Positions 51,842-60,271 are shown, counted from the first letter of the stretch. The stretch: 60,271 nucleotides of DNA from Bacillota bacterium (GCA_023459495.1 JAEWTL010000122.1:1-60271), one strand, 5' to 3'. Numbers and translations: made by a program. The notes: generated by a model not told the origin, from the letters alone.

Positions 51842-52966
51842 ATGCCTAAGGACTACAGAAGCAGGCTTTTTCTGATACGTGACCCCTACGCTTACGAGCG
51901 TTCAAAAGCAGTCTTCTTTTCCGCAGTCAAGCAAAACGTACAGTTGCATGCCCGGCAATGCCCGGAATACGCGCGCCTGCTCGCTTCACAGGGTTTTGAT
52001 ATTGAAATGCTGCACTCCGAGGATGACCTGTACCGTATCCCGGTAATCCCGACGCTGTATCTGAAACGCAACCGCATGTTCTCCCTGCCCGAGAACAAAA
52101 TGGCAGTCACCGCGACCTCATCAGGTACCAAGGGACTGCAAAGCTTTGTGGGTTTCGACCGAAAGACGCTGCTGATCGGGCTCGGTATGGTGTTTCGTTT
52201 CTTTGCATACCACAAGCTGATATCGCCACTACCCACAAACTATATCGTGCTGGGCTACGAACCCGGGAAACACAATCGGTTAGGGGCGGCCCAGACCGCC
52301 TTTGGCGCGACGCGATTCGCTCCGGCGCTCCACCGGGAATATGCTTTAAAATATACAGGTTCCGGCTACGAGCTTAACGCGGAGGGCGTCGTCGATGCTG
52401 TGCGCAGATATGCCCGTCAGGGCTTCCCCGTTCGTTTCGTCGGTTTCCCGCAGTACATGTTTCTGCTGGCAAAAACACTTCACGACCGAAACATATCCGT
52501 AAAGCTTAACCGCCGTTCCAAGATACTGCTCGGCGGCGGCTGGAAGCAGCAGGAGGGCGAGCAGGCCGACGAGGAAACGTTCTTTCGCCTGATTCGGGAG
52601 ACCCTGGGACTGGGCCAGGAAAACTGCTGTGAGTTCTTCAGCGCGGCAGAACACCCTATTGCCTACTGCAAGTGCAAAAACGGACATTTCCATGTGCCTG
52701 CCTACAGCCGGGTCATCATCCGCGACGTTCATACACTGCAGCCTGTACCTGACGGACAGATGGGCCTGCTCAGCTTCGTGATGCCGCTCGTGGCGAGCAT
52801 GCCGCTGGTCAGCCTCGCAACGGACGATCTGGCAGTACTCTCCCCCGGAGACAGCTGCGGCTGTGGCATCCGAACGCCTTATTTTACGCTGCTTGGACGC
52901 GCGGGTGTTCAGCAGATTAAAACCTGCACAGCCGGAGCAGCGGAAATACTGAGAGGTGCGCAATGA
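51842..52966 (+). CDS. LuxE-like acyl-protein synthetase
   Basis: 374 residues, ANL-like adenylating enzyme family, LuxE branch. The AMP-binding signature is TATSSGTKGLQSFVGFDR, and RFVGFPQYMFLLAKTL and LLGGGWKQQEGE are LuxE-family motifs. In luminous bacteria LuxE activates fatty acids and hands the acyl group to LuxC. Here luxC-like follows with a 4-bp overlap (ATGA). I start at ATG 51842 with GGAG six bases upstream, rather than the ATG 12 bp earlier. No luciferase or luxD gene in the window. Confidence 0.88.
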   Translation: MPKDYRSRLFLIRDPYAYERSKAVFFSAVKQNVQLHARQCPEYARLLASQGFDIEMLHSEDDLYRIPVIPTLYLKRNRMFSLPENKMAVTATSSGTKGLQSFVGFDRKTLLIGLGMVFRFFAYHKLISPLPTNYIVLGYEPGKHNRLGAAQTAFGATRFAPALHREYALKYTGSGYELNAEGVVDAVRRYARQGFPVRFVGFPQYMFLLAKTLHDRNISVKLNRRSKILLGGGWKQQEGEQADEETFFRLIRETLGLGQENCCEFFSAAEHPIAYCKCKNGHFHVPAYSRVIIRDVHTLQPVPDGQMGLLSFVMPLVASMPLVSLATDDLAVLSPGDSCGCGIRTPYFTLLGRAGVQQIKTCTAGAAEILRGAQ

Positions 52967-54213
52967 CAGCAACAGTAATCGACTTTGCGGAACTGGAAAA
53001 GCGTATCCTGCACACCCTTGCCGGACCGGAACTAATGCCGGAGCAGGTCATCCAAGCATGCGACACGCTCTCGCAAAAGCTCACCGAAGCGGAGTATCTG
53101 CCCCTTCTCATGGCAGCGGGGATACCTGAGGCTCAGGCGCGCAGAGAGCTTGCGGAAGCGCGGCAGATGCTGTCGCGCAGTTATCTGGAGCACAGGCTGG
53201 CAATCGAACTGGGAGAACTGGCGGGGCAGTTTACGCCCTACGGTTTAAGTGCCGCAGTGCGGCAGGAATACAGGCCTCTGGGTGTGTTGCTGCATATCGC
53301 AGCCGGAAACATGGATGCGCTGCCCGCCTTTAGCGTACTCGAAGGGCTGCTGACCGGCAACATCAACCTGCTGAAGCTGCCGGGCGGAGGCGACGTGCTC
53401 TCCCCCATGATCTTAAACGAACTCGCTCAGATCGAGCCGCTGATCGCCGACTATGCGTTGGTATTCGACGTGCCCTCCCGTGATACGGATACCCTGACCC
53501 AACTGGCGGCGCTCGCAGATGCCGTAGTAGTATGGGGAGGCGACGAGGCGGTGTCCGCCGTACGCACCATGGCCGCTCCGGATACGCGCATCATCGAATG
53601 GGGCCATAAACTCAGCTTTGCGTACGTTTCCGGCGACGCGCCGGACGAGGCACTGCGTGGGATTGCGCAAAACATGTGCGAAACCAACCAGACGCTATGT
53701 AGCTCATGTCAGGGTATCTTCGTGGGCAGCGCAGATTACGATGATGCAGTGAGGTTCGCAGAAAGGTTCATCCAGATACTCGACCAGCAGGCCAAGGCTG
53801 TCCCGATGCCAACCGACCCATTTCTGGATGCGCAGAAGACGCTGGAAATGTACACGGAAGAGTTGGAGTCATGCAAAACTGAAAAAAGGGTCTTTCGGAC
53901 GGAAAACTGTGGAGTTATCGCATACGGCGACTGCGCACTGACACCGTCGTATATGTTCCGTCACTGCTGGGCAAGGCCCCTGCCACGCAACAAGCTGCTT
54001 GCGGAGCTGTCGAAATACAAGAATCATTTGCAGACTGCGGCGCTGGTTTGCGAAGAAACCCAGCGTGCGGCGCTGGAGTCGCTGTTGCTGAAAACAGGCG
54101 TGGTGCGCGTCACTAGCGGCGAAAACATGTCCCGGGCCTACTGCGGCATGCCCCATGACGGAGAGTTTGCGCTGCGAAGGTATGTGAAGATCGTATCCTG
54201 CGAATATGAATAA
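52963..54213 (+). CDS. LuxC-like acyl-CoA/acyl-protein reductase
   Basis: 416 residues. Aldehyde dehydrogenase superfamily, LuxC branch: reduces activated acyl groups to aldehydes with NADPH. The N-terminal GVLLHIAAGNMDALPAFS and GNINLLKLPGGGD form the cofactor site. The catalytic cysteine is Cys246 in NQTLCSSCQ, aligned with the NQQACSSPQ region of luminous LuxC. Translationally coupled to the LuxE-like gene. Together they form a complete acyl-reductase unit. The product, and whether the aldehyde is further reduced, cannot be told. Confidence 0.9.
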   Translation: MTATVIDFAELEKRILHTLAGPELMPEQVIQACDTLSQKLTEAEYLPLLMAAGIPEAQARRELAEARQMLSRSYLEHRLAIELGELAGQFTPYGLSAAVRQEYRPLGVLLHIAAGNMDALPAFSVLEGLLTGNINLLKLPGGGDVLSPMILNELAQIEPLIADYALVFDVPSRDTDTLTQLAALADAVVVWGGDEAVSAVRTMAAPDTRIIEWGHKLSFAYVSGDAPDEALRGIAQNMCETNQTLCSSCQGIFVGSADYDDAVRFAERFIQILDQQAKAVPMPTDPFLDAQKTLEMYTEELESCKTEKRVFRTENCGVIAYGDCALTPSYMFRHCWARPLPRNKLLAELSKYKNHLQTAALVCEETQRAALESLLLKTGVVRVTSGENMSRAYCGMPHDGEFALRRYVKIVSCEYE

Positions 54214-54242
54214 CGGCAGCCAGTGGCCGCCGCTTCAGTCCA

Positions 54243-54629
54243 TTATTCCTTTATGAGCGGTCTGCCGATATGCTGCTCCAGCCGCCATTGCGGAGGCTTC
54301 TCATCGCCCCCCCAGTATTCATCCAGCGCTGCGATCCTGCCGCCGCGGAACTCGAAAAACGAAGTTGCATGGAACGATAACGGCGACCCCTTCTGATATA
54401 CCCGCACAACGGATATCGCGAGTTCCCCCACGCTTTCCAGCCGTTCAATATCGATCAGCCAATCGCCCGGATACGTCTCATTTGCGCGGATGAATTCGTC
54501 CGCCGTGAACTGTTCGTTCGTGTTATGCCAGCGGATGACTGCCTGTTCATGAAAGTACCGCGCAAGGCGTTTCCACTGTTGGTCGTGGATATCGCCCCAG
54601 TATTGCCGAACCAGCTCCCGAAGGTCCAT
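54243..54629 (-). CDS. SnoaL/NTF2-like protein
   Basis: 128 residues. Small cone-shaped NTF2-like fold: MDLRELVRQYWGDIHDQQW, YFHEQAVIRWHNTNEQF and SFFEFRGGRIAALDEYWG are typical. Such domains act as isomerases, hydrolases or ligand binders. Same strand as and 14 bp after the flavin reductase gene, with a possible shared transcript. Substrate unknown. Confidence 0.85.
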   Translation of the reverse strand: MDLRELVRQYWGDIHDQQWKRLARYFHEQAVIRWHNTNEQFTADEFIRANETYPGDWLIDIERLESVGELAISVVRVYQKGSPLSFHATSFFEFRGGRIAALDEYWGGDEKPPQWRLEQHIGRPLIKE

Positions 54630-54643
54630 CGTCTCCCCCGCTG

Positions 54644-55216
54644 CTAAGCCTTCAGCTTCAACAGCACGTCGGCCATGTTCTGCCCCAGCGCCACCATGGT
54701 CTGCGTGCCTTCCGCGTCATTTTCGATATCCCCGATCTCGCGGCCCACACCCTGATTCCAGTAGGTGGAGCCCACGACGATGCCTTCGCTGATCGTGAAC
54801 AGGTTGTTCATGGAGTTGAACGCCACGAGCGCGCCGTTGCGCCGTGCGACCGCCACGCTGGCGCACACCATTCCTTTCAACATGTGGTGCGGCCTCGATG
54901 CATAGCCCACGCGATCGATGAAAGCTTTCATCTGCGCGGTCAGGCCACCAAAGTACACCGGCGAACCTAAGATCAGCGCATCCGCCTCCGCAATCTTCTT
55001 CAGACTTTCATTGATAATATCGTCGTTGAACGCGCAGTGCGGTTCCGCGCTCTTGCGGCACGCACCGCACGCGGTGCAGCCATGGATATCCCGGCCGCCT
55101 GCCTGAATCAATTCCGTCTCAATGCCGCGCTTCTCCAATTCGCCCAGCACAATGCTCAGCATCATCGCCGTATTCCCGTTCTTACGGGGGCTTCCGTTCA
55201 CCGCAATCGCTTTCAT
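54644..55216 (-). CDS. NADPH-dependent FMN reductase / iron-sulfur flavoprotein
   Basis: 190 residues. Flavodoxin-like fold with the phosphate-binding loop AVNGSPRKNGNT, then the cysteine motif HGCTACGACRKSAEPHCAFN, which in the iron-sulfur flavoprotein group binds a 4Fe-4S cluster. SPVYFGGLTAQMKAFIDRVG completes the FMN site. Cytoplasmic redox enzyme of anaerobes. Precise substrate unknown. Confidence 0.92.
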   Translation of the reverse strand: MKAIAVNGSPRKNGNTAMMLSIVLGELEKRGIETELIQAGGRDIHGCTACGACRKSAEPHCAFNDDIINESLKKIAEADALILGSPVYFGGLTAQMKAFIDRVGYASRPHHMLKGMVCASVAVARRNGALVAFNSMNNLFTISEGIVVGSTYWNQGVGREIGDIENDAEGTQTMVALGQNMADVLLKLKA

Positions 55217-55235
55217 ATCATACTTCCTTTCTTAT

Positions 55236-55574
55236 TCAATCCATCCGGATACGATATCGGTTCTCCTCACCAAAGAAGGTGATATCCGAATACCCGGCAT
55301 ATATCTTTCCAGAGTGCTTCACACCGGTGGGTATATAGTACCGGTCTCCCTTTTGATAAGTGCAGGTTTTGCCGTCAATCGTCATGTCAATCCGGCCTTC
55401 CAGCACGATGCCCAGCTGCGCATCATGGGCATGCTCCGGCAGATCTACATCCTTTTCAAACTCCATGAACAGAATCTGGTGGCCGCTTCCCTGCGAAAGA
55501 TACGCTTTGCATCCATCCAGCGGGATATCGGCCAGCGGCAGCTTTGCAATGGGCTCCGGAAAAACAGATTTCAT
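55236..55574 (-). CDS. Single-domain cupin protein
   Basis: 112 residues. Cupin motif with two conserved His in LPEHAHDAQLGIVLEGRIDM and a second part KGDRYYIPTGVKHSGKIYAG. Binds a metal; function unknown, possibly sugar or carboxylate related. Nineteen bp before the flavin reductase gene. Confidence 0.9.
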   Translation of the reverse strand: MKSVFPEPIAKLPLADIPLDGCKAYLSQGSGHQILFMEFEKDVDLPEHAHDAQLGIVLEGRIDMTIDGKTCTYQKGDRYYIPTGVKHSGKIYAGYSDITFFGEENRYRIRMD

Positions 55575-55591
55575 ACAGTTGACCTTTCTGA

Positions 55592-56386
55592 CTATCTGAT
55601 CTGCTCCATCAGATCCCGGACGCTGGCAAACAAGTATTGAGGTTTATCAGTACTGTTATCGATATCCTCCTGAGTCATTTCACCCGAGAGCACACCGATG
55701 GCGCACATGCCGTTATCCATTGCCAGCCGCATGTCCGTATACAGCCGGTCGCCGACAACTGCCGTACTCGCTGCCGGAAAGCCGGTATATCGCATGATAT
55801 ACTCCGCCGTCTCCGCGAACGGTTTCCCCAGAAATTTAGGCTGTTTGCCGGTTGCGTGGGTAAGCATCGCGCAGATGCTCGCGCAATCGGGCATCACCGC
55901 ACCGTCCTCCAGCGGACAGACCGCGTCGATGTTGGTCGCGAGAAACGGCACGCCCTGCCGCAGCAATGTGGTCGCGCGGTCAGCCTTCGCATAATCAAAC
56001 GTGGTATCAAAGCCCACCACAACACAGTCGGGAGTCTCAGTATCCGTACAGCGGATGCCCGATTCTTTCATCTGCGCCAGCAGCGACGGCGTGCCCACGA
56101 CATAAGCGCTCGCACTGTCGCCAAAACGCTTTTTGATATAGTCCACCGCCACATCCGCCGAAGTGATGATATCGGTACGCGAATACTCGCCGAAGCCCAG
56201 CTTTCTCAGCTTTTCGATATAATCTTCCGGTGATTTGGAGGAATTGTTCGTGAAGAAATAGTATGGGATGCGCCGCTCGCGCAGCAGTGAAAGCAACTCC
56301 TGAGCGCCGGGGATCACGCGGCTGCCCAGATAGATCGTGCCGTCCATGTCGAAGATGTAGCATCCTAGCGAATTTAATGCGATCAT
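55592..56386 (-). CDS. HAD-IIA phosphatase (NagD/phosphoglycolate family)
   Basis: 264 residues. Catalytic DxD in YIFDMDGTIYLG, motif II FFTNNSSKSPEDY, and motif IV VVGDRLYTDMRLAMDNG. The C2 cap lies between. Probably dephosphorylates a nucleotide or sugar phosphate. First gene of the minus-strand group 54243-56386. Confidence 0.94.
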   Translation of the reverse strand: MIALNSLGCYIFDMDGTIYLGSRVIPGAQELLSLLRERRIPYYFFTNNSSKSPEDYIEKLRKLGFGEYSRTDIITSADVAVDYIKKRFGDSASAYVVGTPSLLAQMKESGIRCTDTETPDCVVVGFDTTFDYAKADRATTLLRQGVPFLATNIDAVCPLEDGAVMPDCASICAMLTHATGKQPKFLGKPFAETAEYIMRYTGFPAASTAVVGDRLYTDMRLAMDNGMCAIGVLSGEMTQEDIDNSTDKPQYLFASVRDLMEQIR

Positions 56387-56541
56387 ATCAATACCGTCCC
56401 AATGTTTTGCGTGTTTATTCTATCAGAAGCGCCGCCCAAGGGCAACTTTCAAGCTGATATTTCTTAAATCAGGACTTTTTCCTCTCTGCGTTCATTCAGT
56501 CATCCGTTAAAAAACGTTGTCGATTCATTACCCGTTTCTGG

Positions 56542-56571
56542 TTGACAAGCAGCATTATCATCCCGTATAAT
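56542..56571 (+). promoter_or_regulatory. Promoter of tRNA-Ser
   Basis: TTGACA (56542-56547), 18-bp spacer, TATAAT (56566-56571): both hexamers perfect. Predicted start about 12 bp before the tRNA. Confidence 0.85.
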
Positions 56572-56590
56572 AGATTCGTTTCTGGCCCAT

Positions 56591-56684
56591 GGAGAAGTAC
56601 CCAAGTACGGCTGAAGGGGCTCCCCTGCTAAGGGAGTAGTACGAGCGAATCGTAGCGAGGGTTCAAATCCCTCCTTCTCCGCCA
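56591..56684 (+). tRNA. tRNA-Ser (GCT)
   Basis: 94 nt including encoded GCCA, class II with long variable arm (TACGAGCGAATCGTA hairpin). Acceptor GGAGAAG pairs with CTTCTCC; anticodon stem CTCCC/GGGAG with loop CTGCTAA gives GCT. Preceded by a consensus promoter and followed by a terminator, so it is transcribed alone. Confidence 0.97.
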
Positions 56685-56728
56685 AAACCCCGAAAGTATC
56701 GATAAATACAGAGCTTTCGGGGTTTTTT
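56684..56728 (+). terminator. Terminator of tRNA-Ser
   Basis: AACCCCGAAAG pairs exactly with CTTTCGGGGTT, followed by T-run. Directly after the tRNA. Confidence 0.85.
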
Positions 56729-56849
56729 ATTTCAGTTTACTTCGCTCATGCCAAACCAGAAAAATTAATAAAAAACAAAAAAAATTTATCTGCTGACAAC
56801 ATTATTGCCAACATCGACAACACGCTGCCTATATTTTAAAAGTACAGAC

Positions 56850-56886
56850 AAAAAAATAAGCCCTCGGTATTATACCGAGAGGCTTA
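56850..56886 (-). terminator. Terminator of the large secreted protein gene
   Basis: Minus strand: TAAGCC + CTCGGTAT pairs with ATACCGAG + GGCTTA (one extra T bulge), followed by seven T. The 56729-56850 stretch before it is AT-rich and holds no gene I can support. Confidence 0.85.
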
Positions 56887-56933
56887 CTCTCTGGACTCAG
56901 CCCGGAAGATATTGGGGTACATCCCTCAGTTCT

Positions 56934-59927
56934 CTAAAACCCATACTTACCGGCAAGATAGTTTTCTACGTTTTGCCGGTCTGCAGCGGAAAGCGCCGTA
57001 TTGTATACAAGTACTTCCGGAACCTCTCCGTCGATCGTGCTGGATTGGCCGTTTCCCAATTGAAACCCTGTCCATGACGTCGGCGTGCTCTGGGTTCCGC
57101 TTACAATCAAAACGCCGTTTTTATACAATCGGGCATCTCCGTGGTCATATACATAGGCATATAGTTGATAGGCGTTGCTAACGAGTACACCGCCGGAAGT
57201 GACAAACCGCGTACCAATGTCCGTACCTGCATAGATACTGCCAGTCGCGGAGCCATGCCAGTCAAACTCGCCCCACTCACCGGACGCACCCACGGCATTA
57301 TTGTAATTGATCAGCTCATAAGGCTTAATGACAAACAGAACTGTAAACGCGTCCATGCTGCCCGTCACGCCCGGCGATACAATGAAATCGTTCACGCCGT
57401 CAAACCGCACAGAGGGCTTATAATTAACCGCATTCATCACCCATTGCGGCTGATTCGTCCCAGTGCCTTGAACCGCATCATTGCCCGCGCTGGACTGATC
57501 CTCCCACACACTGACGAGGTTGCTGTTATATCCCAGTGTAACGCCGGCATCCGCCTTCAGCCAAAGCCTGAGGTTGGACTGTACAGGGGGTGCATACTCC
57601 TGTGGGCGCGCGGTATCGGAACCGCCATAAACCTTGCATTCGCCAAAATTGAAATGACCCGCGCCATTGATCCTTTGTATCCGGACATACCGGTAAGCGT
57701 TGGCATCATCCACCATCGCAGCATATACTCCTTTGTTGGCAAAGGCAACCTCGTCCCCTACCGAGACAATTTCCTTATAGGTCGTAAAACTGCTGTCGTT
57801 GGAAAGCCATATCGCAAAATTCTTTCGGGACGCTTCCTGATCCATATCCGGTCTTGCCACGATATCCACTTCGTCTATTCGATACACTGCACCCAGATCG
57901 ATCTGCCACCATGGATTGGTCTGCACAGCGTCGGATGCCCACATGCCGCTCTCACAGTTGTTATCCTTGGCCATGGATGCCGCATATTGTGCCGTATAAA
58001 CCGAAGATGCCGAAGCCGTGCCACCGATCGCAAGGTTTTGCCCGATCACCACATCTCCGATATCCCTGTATGCCGATTCTATGCCCGCCATTTTCATCGT
58101 GTCTCTGGCGCCTTGGCTCCATGCCGTACCATAACAGCTTGTGTTGGATGTCCATACCGAATACCCGCTTGTATATCCAGCGCTGCTGGTATTGTAATAA
58201 TTGTTTGTGCCGATATTGTCATGATTGGGCGCGTTTGCCGCATACGTGGCCCAATTGGTTTGATCCATCACATTATACCGGACATATTTATAGCAGCTCC
58301 CGTTATCCAGATAGATTCCGGCCACCGGCGCGCCGCCATTGTACGGCGACCGAACGACATTATAAACATAGTTGTATTCGATGTGGCTGTTGGGCATCTT
58401 GCCAAGTGAGTAAATGCCCCCACCGTCATCCAGCAGCATCATCGCGCTGTGAATACGGTTATATATGATATCGTTATCGTGGGCGTCCTGTGCTCCCGTA
58501 TCATTCCATTCCAGCCCGATGGATATCGCCGTGTAGGGTACAAAGCGAACCTCGTTGCTCTCAATGGTCACATTTTTGGTTTTGAGCGCGAGTATTCCCA
58601 CAGCGTCCTTATAGTAGTAGCCGACCCATTCGACAAGGTTGTTTTTAACCACATCATATGAGGCCGTACCGGCCGAAACCTCCGGCCAGTCATAGGATGC
58701 ATCATCATTTCCCAGCGCAATTGCGCCTGAGGCCAGATACGAGAAAGCGTTCCCAATATAGGTATTGTGATCGCACCCGGTTTTCTCCATGATGCCCCAT
58801 GAACCGCCCTGCGTGAATACGCATCTTTCAATGCGCAGGTGGTTGGCATACTTGATATCGACCATGCCCGGAATCGGCGTATAGCTGTTGCCGTAAAGGC
58901 CGGTATTTGTCGCGCTGGTTTCAAAGCAAAACCCAGCCTGCACGTCAATATAGCCGTAGCTGCTCGGTCCTGTCCAGTTATTGTGTTTAAACTCAATCCC
59001 GTAAAACTGTACGTTATGGACAGCCGCAGTAGTTGTACCTTCAATGCTGACCAGAGATTCTACGGAAGGTGCGATTATACTCAGGGCCGACATATCTTCC
59101 CCGCTTCTGGGCTTGTAGTAAAGCGTGGACGAAGCTGTATCGTGATACCACTCTCCTTCAGTGTCAAGCAGTTCGTATGCGTTCTCAAAGTAATAGCTTA
59201 ACGCATTGCCTTGATTATGATGGTTCAGCGCAAAGCCGCTTTCAGGCGATTTGAAGTATATGGTCGCCGTGTCACCGCTGACCGTATAATTATTGATGCG
59301 CCCTCTGTACTGGCTCCAATGGTTGATCCATACAAACTCGCACGCGCCGTTGTTTGCCCAGCTTCCGATACTCTGCGCAGTAACATTGAACGGATAGGAA
59401 GTATCCGCGGCCGTGGTATAATAGTCTCCCCCGGTCGATTCATCGCGCAGGTCGGGCTCACGCGAACGTACCGCCCAAGCACCGCCTGTATACAGCTGGC
59501 GGAAATCTCCGCTTACACTGGTCTTGCGATAGATATTTTTGGATGCATCATACAGCGTCCAGCCGCCGCTTAGATTCTGTCCTCCGCTGATTACCGGCGT
59601 TTCTCCGGCGTATGCCTTGTAGATGATGTTGTACCCGTTCGTGCCAGAATCCGAAGCGTTTAATACAAGACTGCTGCTCAGCGTATATGTGCCGCCGCGC
59701 AGATATACATAGATGTCGCCAGTCATATTTTTGTTTACTGTACGCACAGCATCGCGCGCTTTGGCAACCGTCTGCCACGGGTTGTTTATGCTTCCGTCTC
59801 CCGTGGCATCGCTTCCCGACGGAGATATATAGTAAGCTGCCTGTGTACCTGCGGAAACGGTCGTGATCGGGAAAACTCCGATTAAAACAATGATTATCAG
59901 CAATAAAGCTATCATTCGCTTTTTCAT
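56934..59927 (-). CDS. Large secreted beta-helix, discoidin and LamG-like protein
   Basis: 997 residues. N-terminal signal peptide (KKRMIALLLIIIVLIGVFP). Residues about 35-640 form a right-handed parallel beta-helix of the pectate-lyase-like kind, starting YYISPSGSDATGDGSINNP and including long repeating turns such as NHLRIERCVFTQGGSWGI and YVYNVVRSPYNGG. An F5/8 type C (discoidin) domain follows (about 645-780: NPWWQIDLGAVYRIDEVDIV), then a concanavalin/LamG-like domain (about 795-997: LRLWLKADAGV, SVRFDGVNDFIVSPG). Start at ATG 59927 has AGAGG upstream. Likely a polysaccharide-active enzyme or adhesin. No anchor motif is visible at the C-terminus. Confidence 0.92.
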   Translation of the reverse strand: MKKRMIALLLIIIVLIGVFPITTVSAGTQAAYYISPSGSDATGDGSINNPWQTVAKARDAVRTVNKNMTGDIYVYLRGGTYTLSSSLVLNASDSGTNGYNIIYKAYAGETPVISGGQNLSGGWTLYDASKNIYRKTSVSGDFRQLYTGGAWAVRSREPDLRDESTGGDYYTTAADTSYPFNVTAQSIGSWANNGACEFVWINHWSQYRGRINNYTVSGDTATIYFKSPESGFALNHHNQGNALSYYFENAYELLDTEGEWYHDTASSTLYYKPRSGEDMSALSIIAPSVESLVSIEGTTTAAVHNVQFYGIEFKHNNWTGPSSYGYIDVQAGFCFETSATNTGLYGNSYTPIPGMVDIKYANHLRIERCVFTQGGSWGIMEKTGCDHNTYIGNAFSYLASGAIALGNDDASYDWPEVSAGTASYDVVKNNLVEWVGYYYKDAVGILALKTKNVTIESNEVRFVPYTAISIGLEWNDTGAQDAHDNDIIYNRIHSAMMLLDDGGGIYSLGKMPNSHIEYNYVYNVVRSPYNGGAPVAGIYLDNGSCYKYVRYNVMDQTNWATYAANAPNHDNIGTNNYYNTSSAGYTSGYSVWTSNTSCYGTAWSQGARDTMKMAGIESAYRDIGDVVIGQNLAIGGTASASSVYTAQYAASMAKDNNCESGMWASDAVQTNPWWQIDLGAVYRIDEVDIVARPDMDQEASRKNFAIWLSNDSSFTTYKEIVSVGDEVAFANKGVYAAMVDDANAYRYVRIQRINGAGHFNFGECKVYGGSDTARPQEYAPPVQSNLRLWLKADAGVTLGYNSNLVSVWEDQSSAGNDAVQGTGTNQPQWVMNAVNYKPSVRFDGVNDFIVSPGVTGSMDAFTVLFVIKPYELINYNNAVGASGEWGEFDWHGSATGSIYAGTDIGTRFVTSGGVLVSNAYQLYAYVYDHGDARLYKNGVLIVSGTQSTPTSWTGFQLGNGQSSTIDGEVPEVLVYNTALSAADRQNVENYLAGKYGF

Positions 59928-60077
59928 ACTTAAACCTCTTTTCATTAAAGATATTTACGGTTGAAAATTCAGCGCTTATTTCTGAAATACACAAGAAGCA
60001 CGTCCTAACAAGGTTGAAGCCCATACCTAACGCGGTTTAATTATCACCTCCCTATTCTACGGCCTTTCATGCCTCAT

Positions 60078-60271
60078 TCACACACAGAACCCGCTTTTCA
60101 GCAGCACCGCCCGTGCGTTGGCCCCATCCGTACCCTTCAGCTTGAGCGGCAGGCACATCAGGTAATACTCCCCTGCATCCACGCCATCCAGGTTGATGCA
60201 CTCTATAATGCACACCCCATTCCACAGCAGCGTGTGGTGCGCCGGGAAATCGGGAGTCCCATACGGATCCA
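60078..60271 (-). CDS. Cyclase (kynurenine formamidase-like) family protein, C-terminal end
   Basis: Only the last 64 or so residues are in the window; the gene begins beyond the right edge. The reading frame gives HHTLLWNGVCIIECINLDGV, then EYYLMCLPLKLKGTDGANAR and ends KSGFCV. This 'LLxNGxxIxExLxNLD ... LPLKLxGxDGAxxRA' pattern is the C-terminus of the cyclase/kynurenine formamidase family (metal-dependent amide or lactone hydrolases). It lies upstream of the secreted protein gene on the same strand. Substrate unknown. Confidence 0.75.
   Translation of the reverse strand, partial: DPYGTPDFPAHHTLLWNGVCIIECINLDGVDAGEYYLMCLPLKLKGTDGANARAVLLKSGFCV

Noticed and set aside
51842..55216. A luciferase operon
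   Set aside because: LuxE/LuxC-like genes are present, but no luxA, luxB or luxD homologue; the flavin reductase is on the opposite strand and of a different family.
56500..56685. A 61-codon minus-strand open frame beginning 'MAEKEGFEPSLRFA'
   Set aside because: It is the antisense of tRNA-Ser and is a common false call; it has no ribosome-binding site.
1..60271. CRISPR array, prophage, origin of replication or rRNA genes
   Set aside because: No set of regularly spaced direct repeats, no phage structural or integrase genes, no DnaA-box cluster and no rRNA sequence was seen.

Overview
This window comes from a spore-forming, Gram-positive Clostridia-type bacterium with mid-range GC. Evidence for sporulation is a gpr-spoIIP pair in the order known from Bacillus. 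Other Firmicute markers are lipoprotein sugar-binding proteins, a YesM/YesN two-component pair, PyrR-type attenuation of a pyr operon, the trp RNA-binding attenuation protein TRAP (MtrB), a B12-dependent class II ribonucleotide reductase, and strong GGAGG ribosome-binding sites with TTGACA/TATAAT promoters. I cannot name the species from sequence alone.

Left part (1-9740), all on the minus strand: two linked transcription units for sensing and importing a sugar-like ligand. The upstream unit encodes a YesM sensor kinase, a YesN response regulator and two very similar lipoprotein sugar-binding proteins, and ends in a terminator near 4030. The downstream unit encodes a third, related binding protein, a duplicated-domain ATPase (RbsA type), a permease (RbsC type) and the start of a LarA/DUF2088-like enzyme that runs off the left edge. 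All three binding proteins share the same mature N-terminal signature. The layout recalls the XylFII-LytS/YesN sensing system, so the two extra binding proteins may be receptors for the kinase.

9740-13135: AT-rich DNA, a solitary IS200-type element (about 10131-10836), a minus-strand tRNA cluster (Leu-TAG, Gly-GCC, Gly-TCC, Lys-CTT), a SEC-C protein and NADP isocitrate dehydrogenase. 13305-16352: a plus-strand operon of ABC-2 ATPase, permease with an unusual coiled-coil and proline-isoleucine-repeat ectodomain, and a TetR regulator, preceded by a promoter and an 11-bp-arm inverted repeat. 16430-24625: two tandem lamin-tail proteins (one with a CotH kinase domain), a DUF2148 protein, an EF-G paralogue, a small membrane protein and an anti-sigma-like protein without a sigma neighbour. 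24830-31258: nrdJ, murI with an apparently leaderless promoter, two tandem YcxB-like membrane proteins, spoIIP and gpr.

31341-43167: a complete de novo UMP operon in the order pyrR-uraA-pyrB-pyrC-pyrF-carA-carB-pyrK-pyrD-pyrE, with promoter, PyrR attenuator leader and final terminator all readable. 43212-45293: a conserved unknown protein and a nitrate/sulfonate-type ABC ATPase and permease with no binding protein. 45388-54213, plus strand: dnaE, recQ, mtrB, a 65-residue DUF2007-like protein, a YbgC-type thioesterase, and an overlapping LuxE-like/LuxC-like pair predicted to reduce acyl groups to aldehydes. 54243-60271: NTF2-like protein, flavin reductase, cupin, NagD-like phosphatase, tRNA-Ser(GCT), a large secreted beta-helix/discoidin/LamG protein, and the C-terminal end of a cyclase-family protein at the right edge.

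Most of the window is well-known biology. The parts most worth a second look are the three-binding-protein sensing and transport cluster, the ABC-2 permease ectodomain, the LuxE/LuxC pair outside any luciferase context, TRAP away from trp genes, and the lamin-tail/CotH pair.
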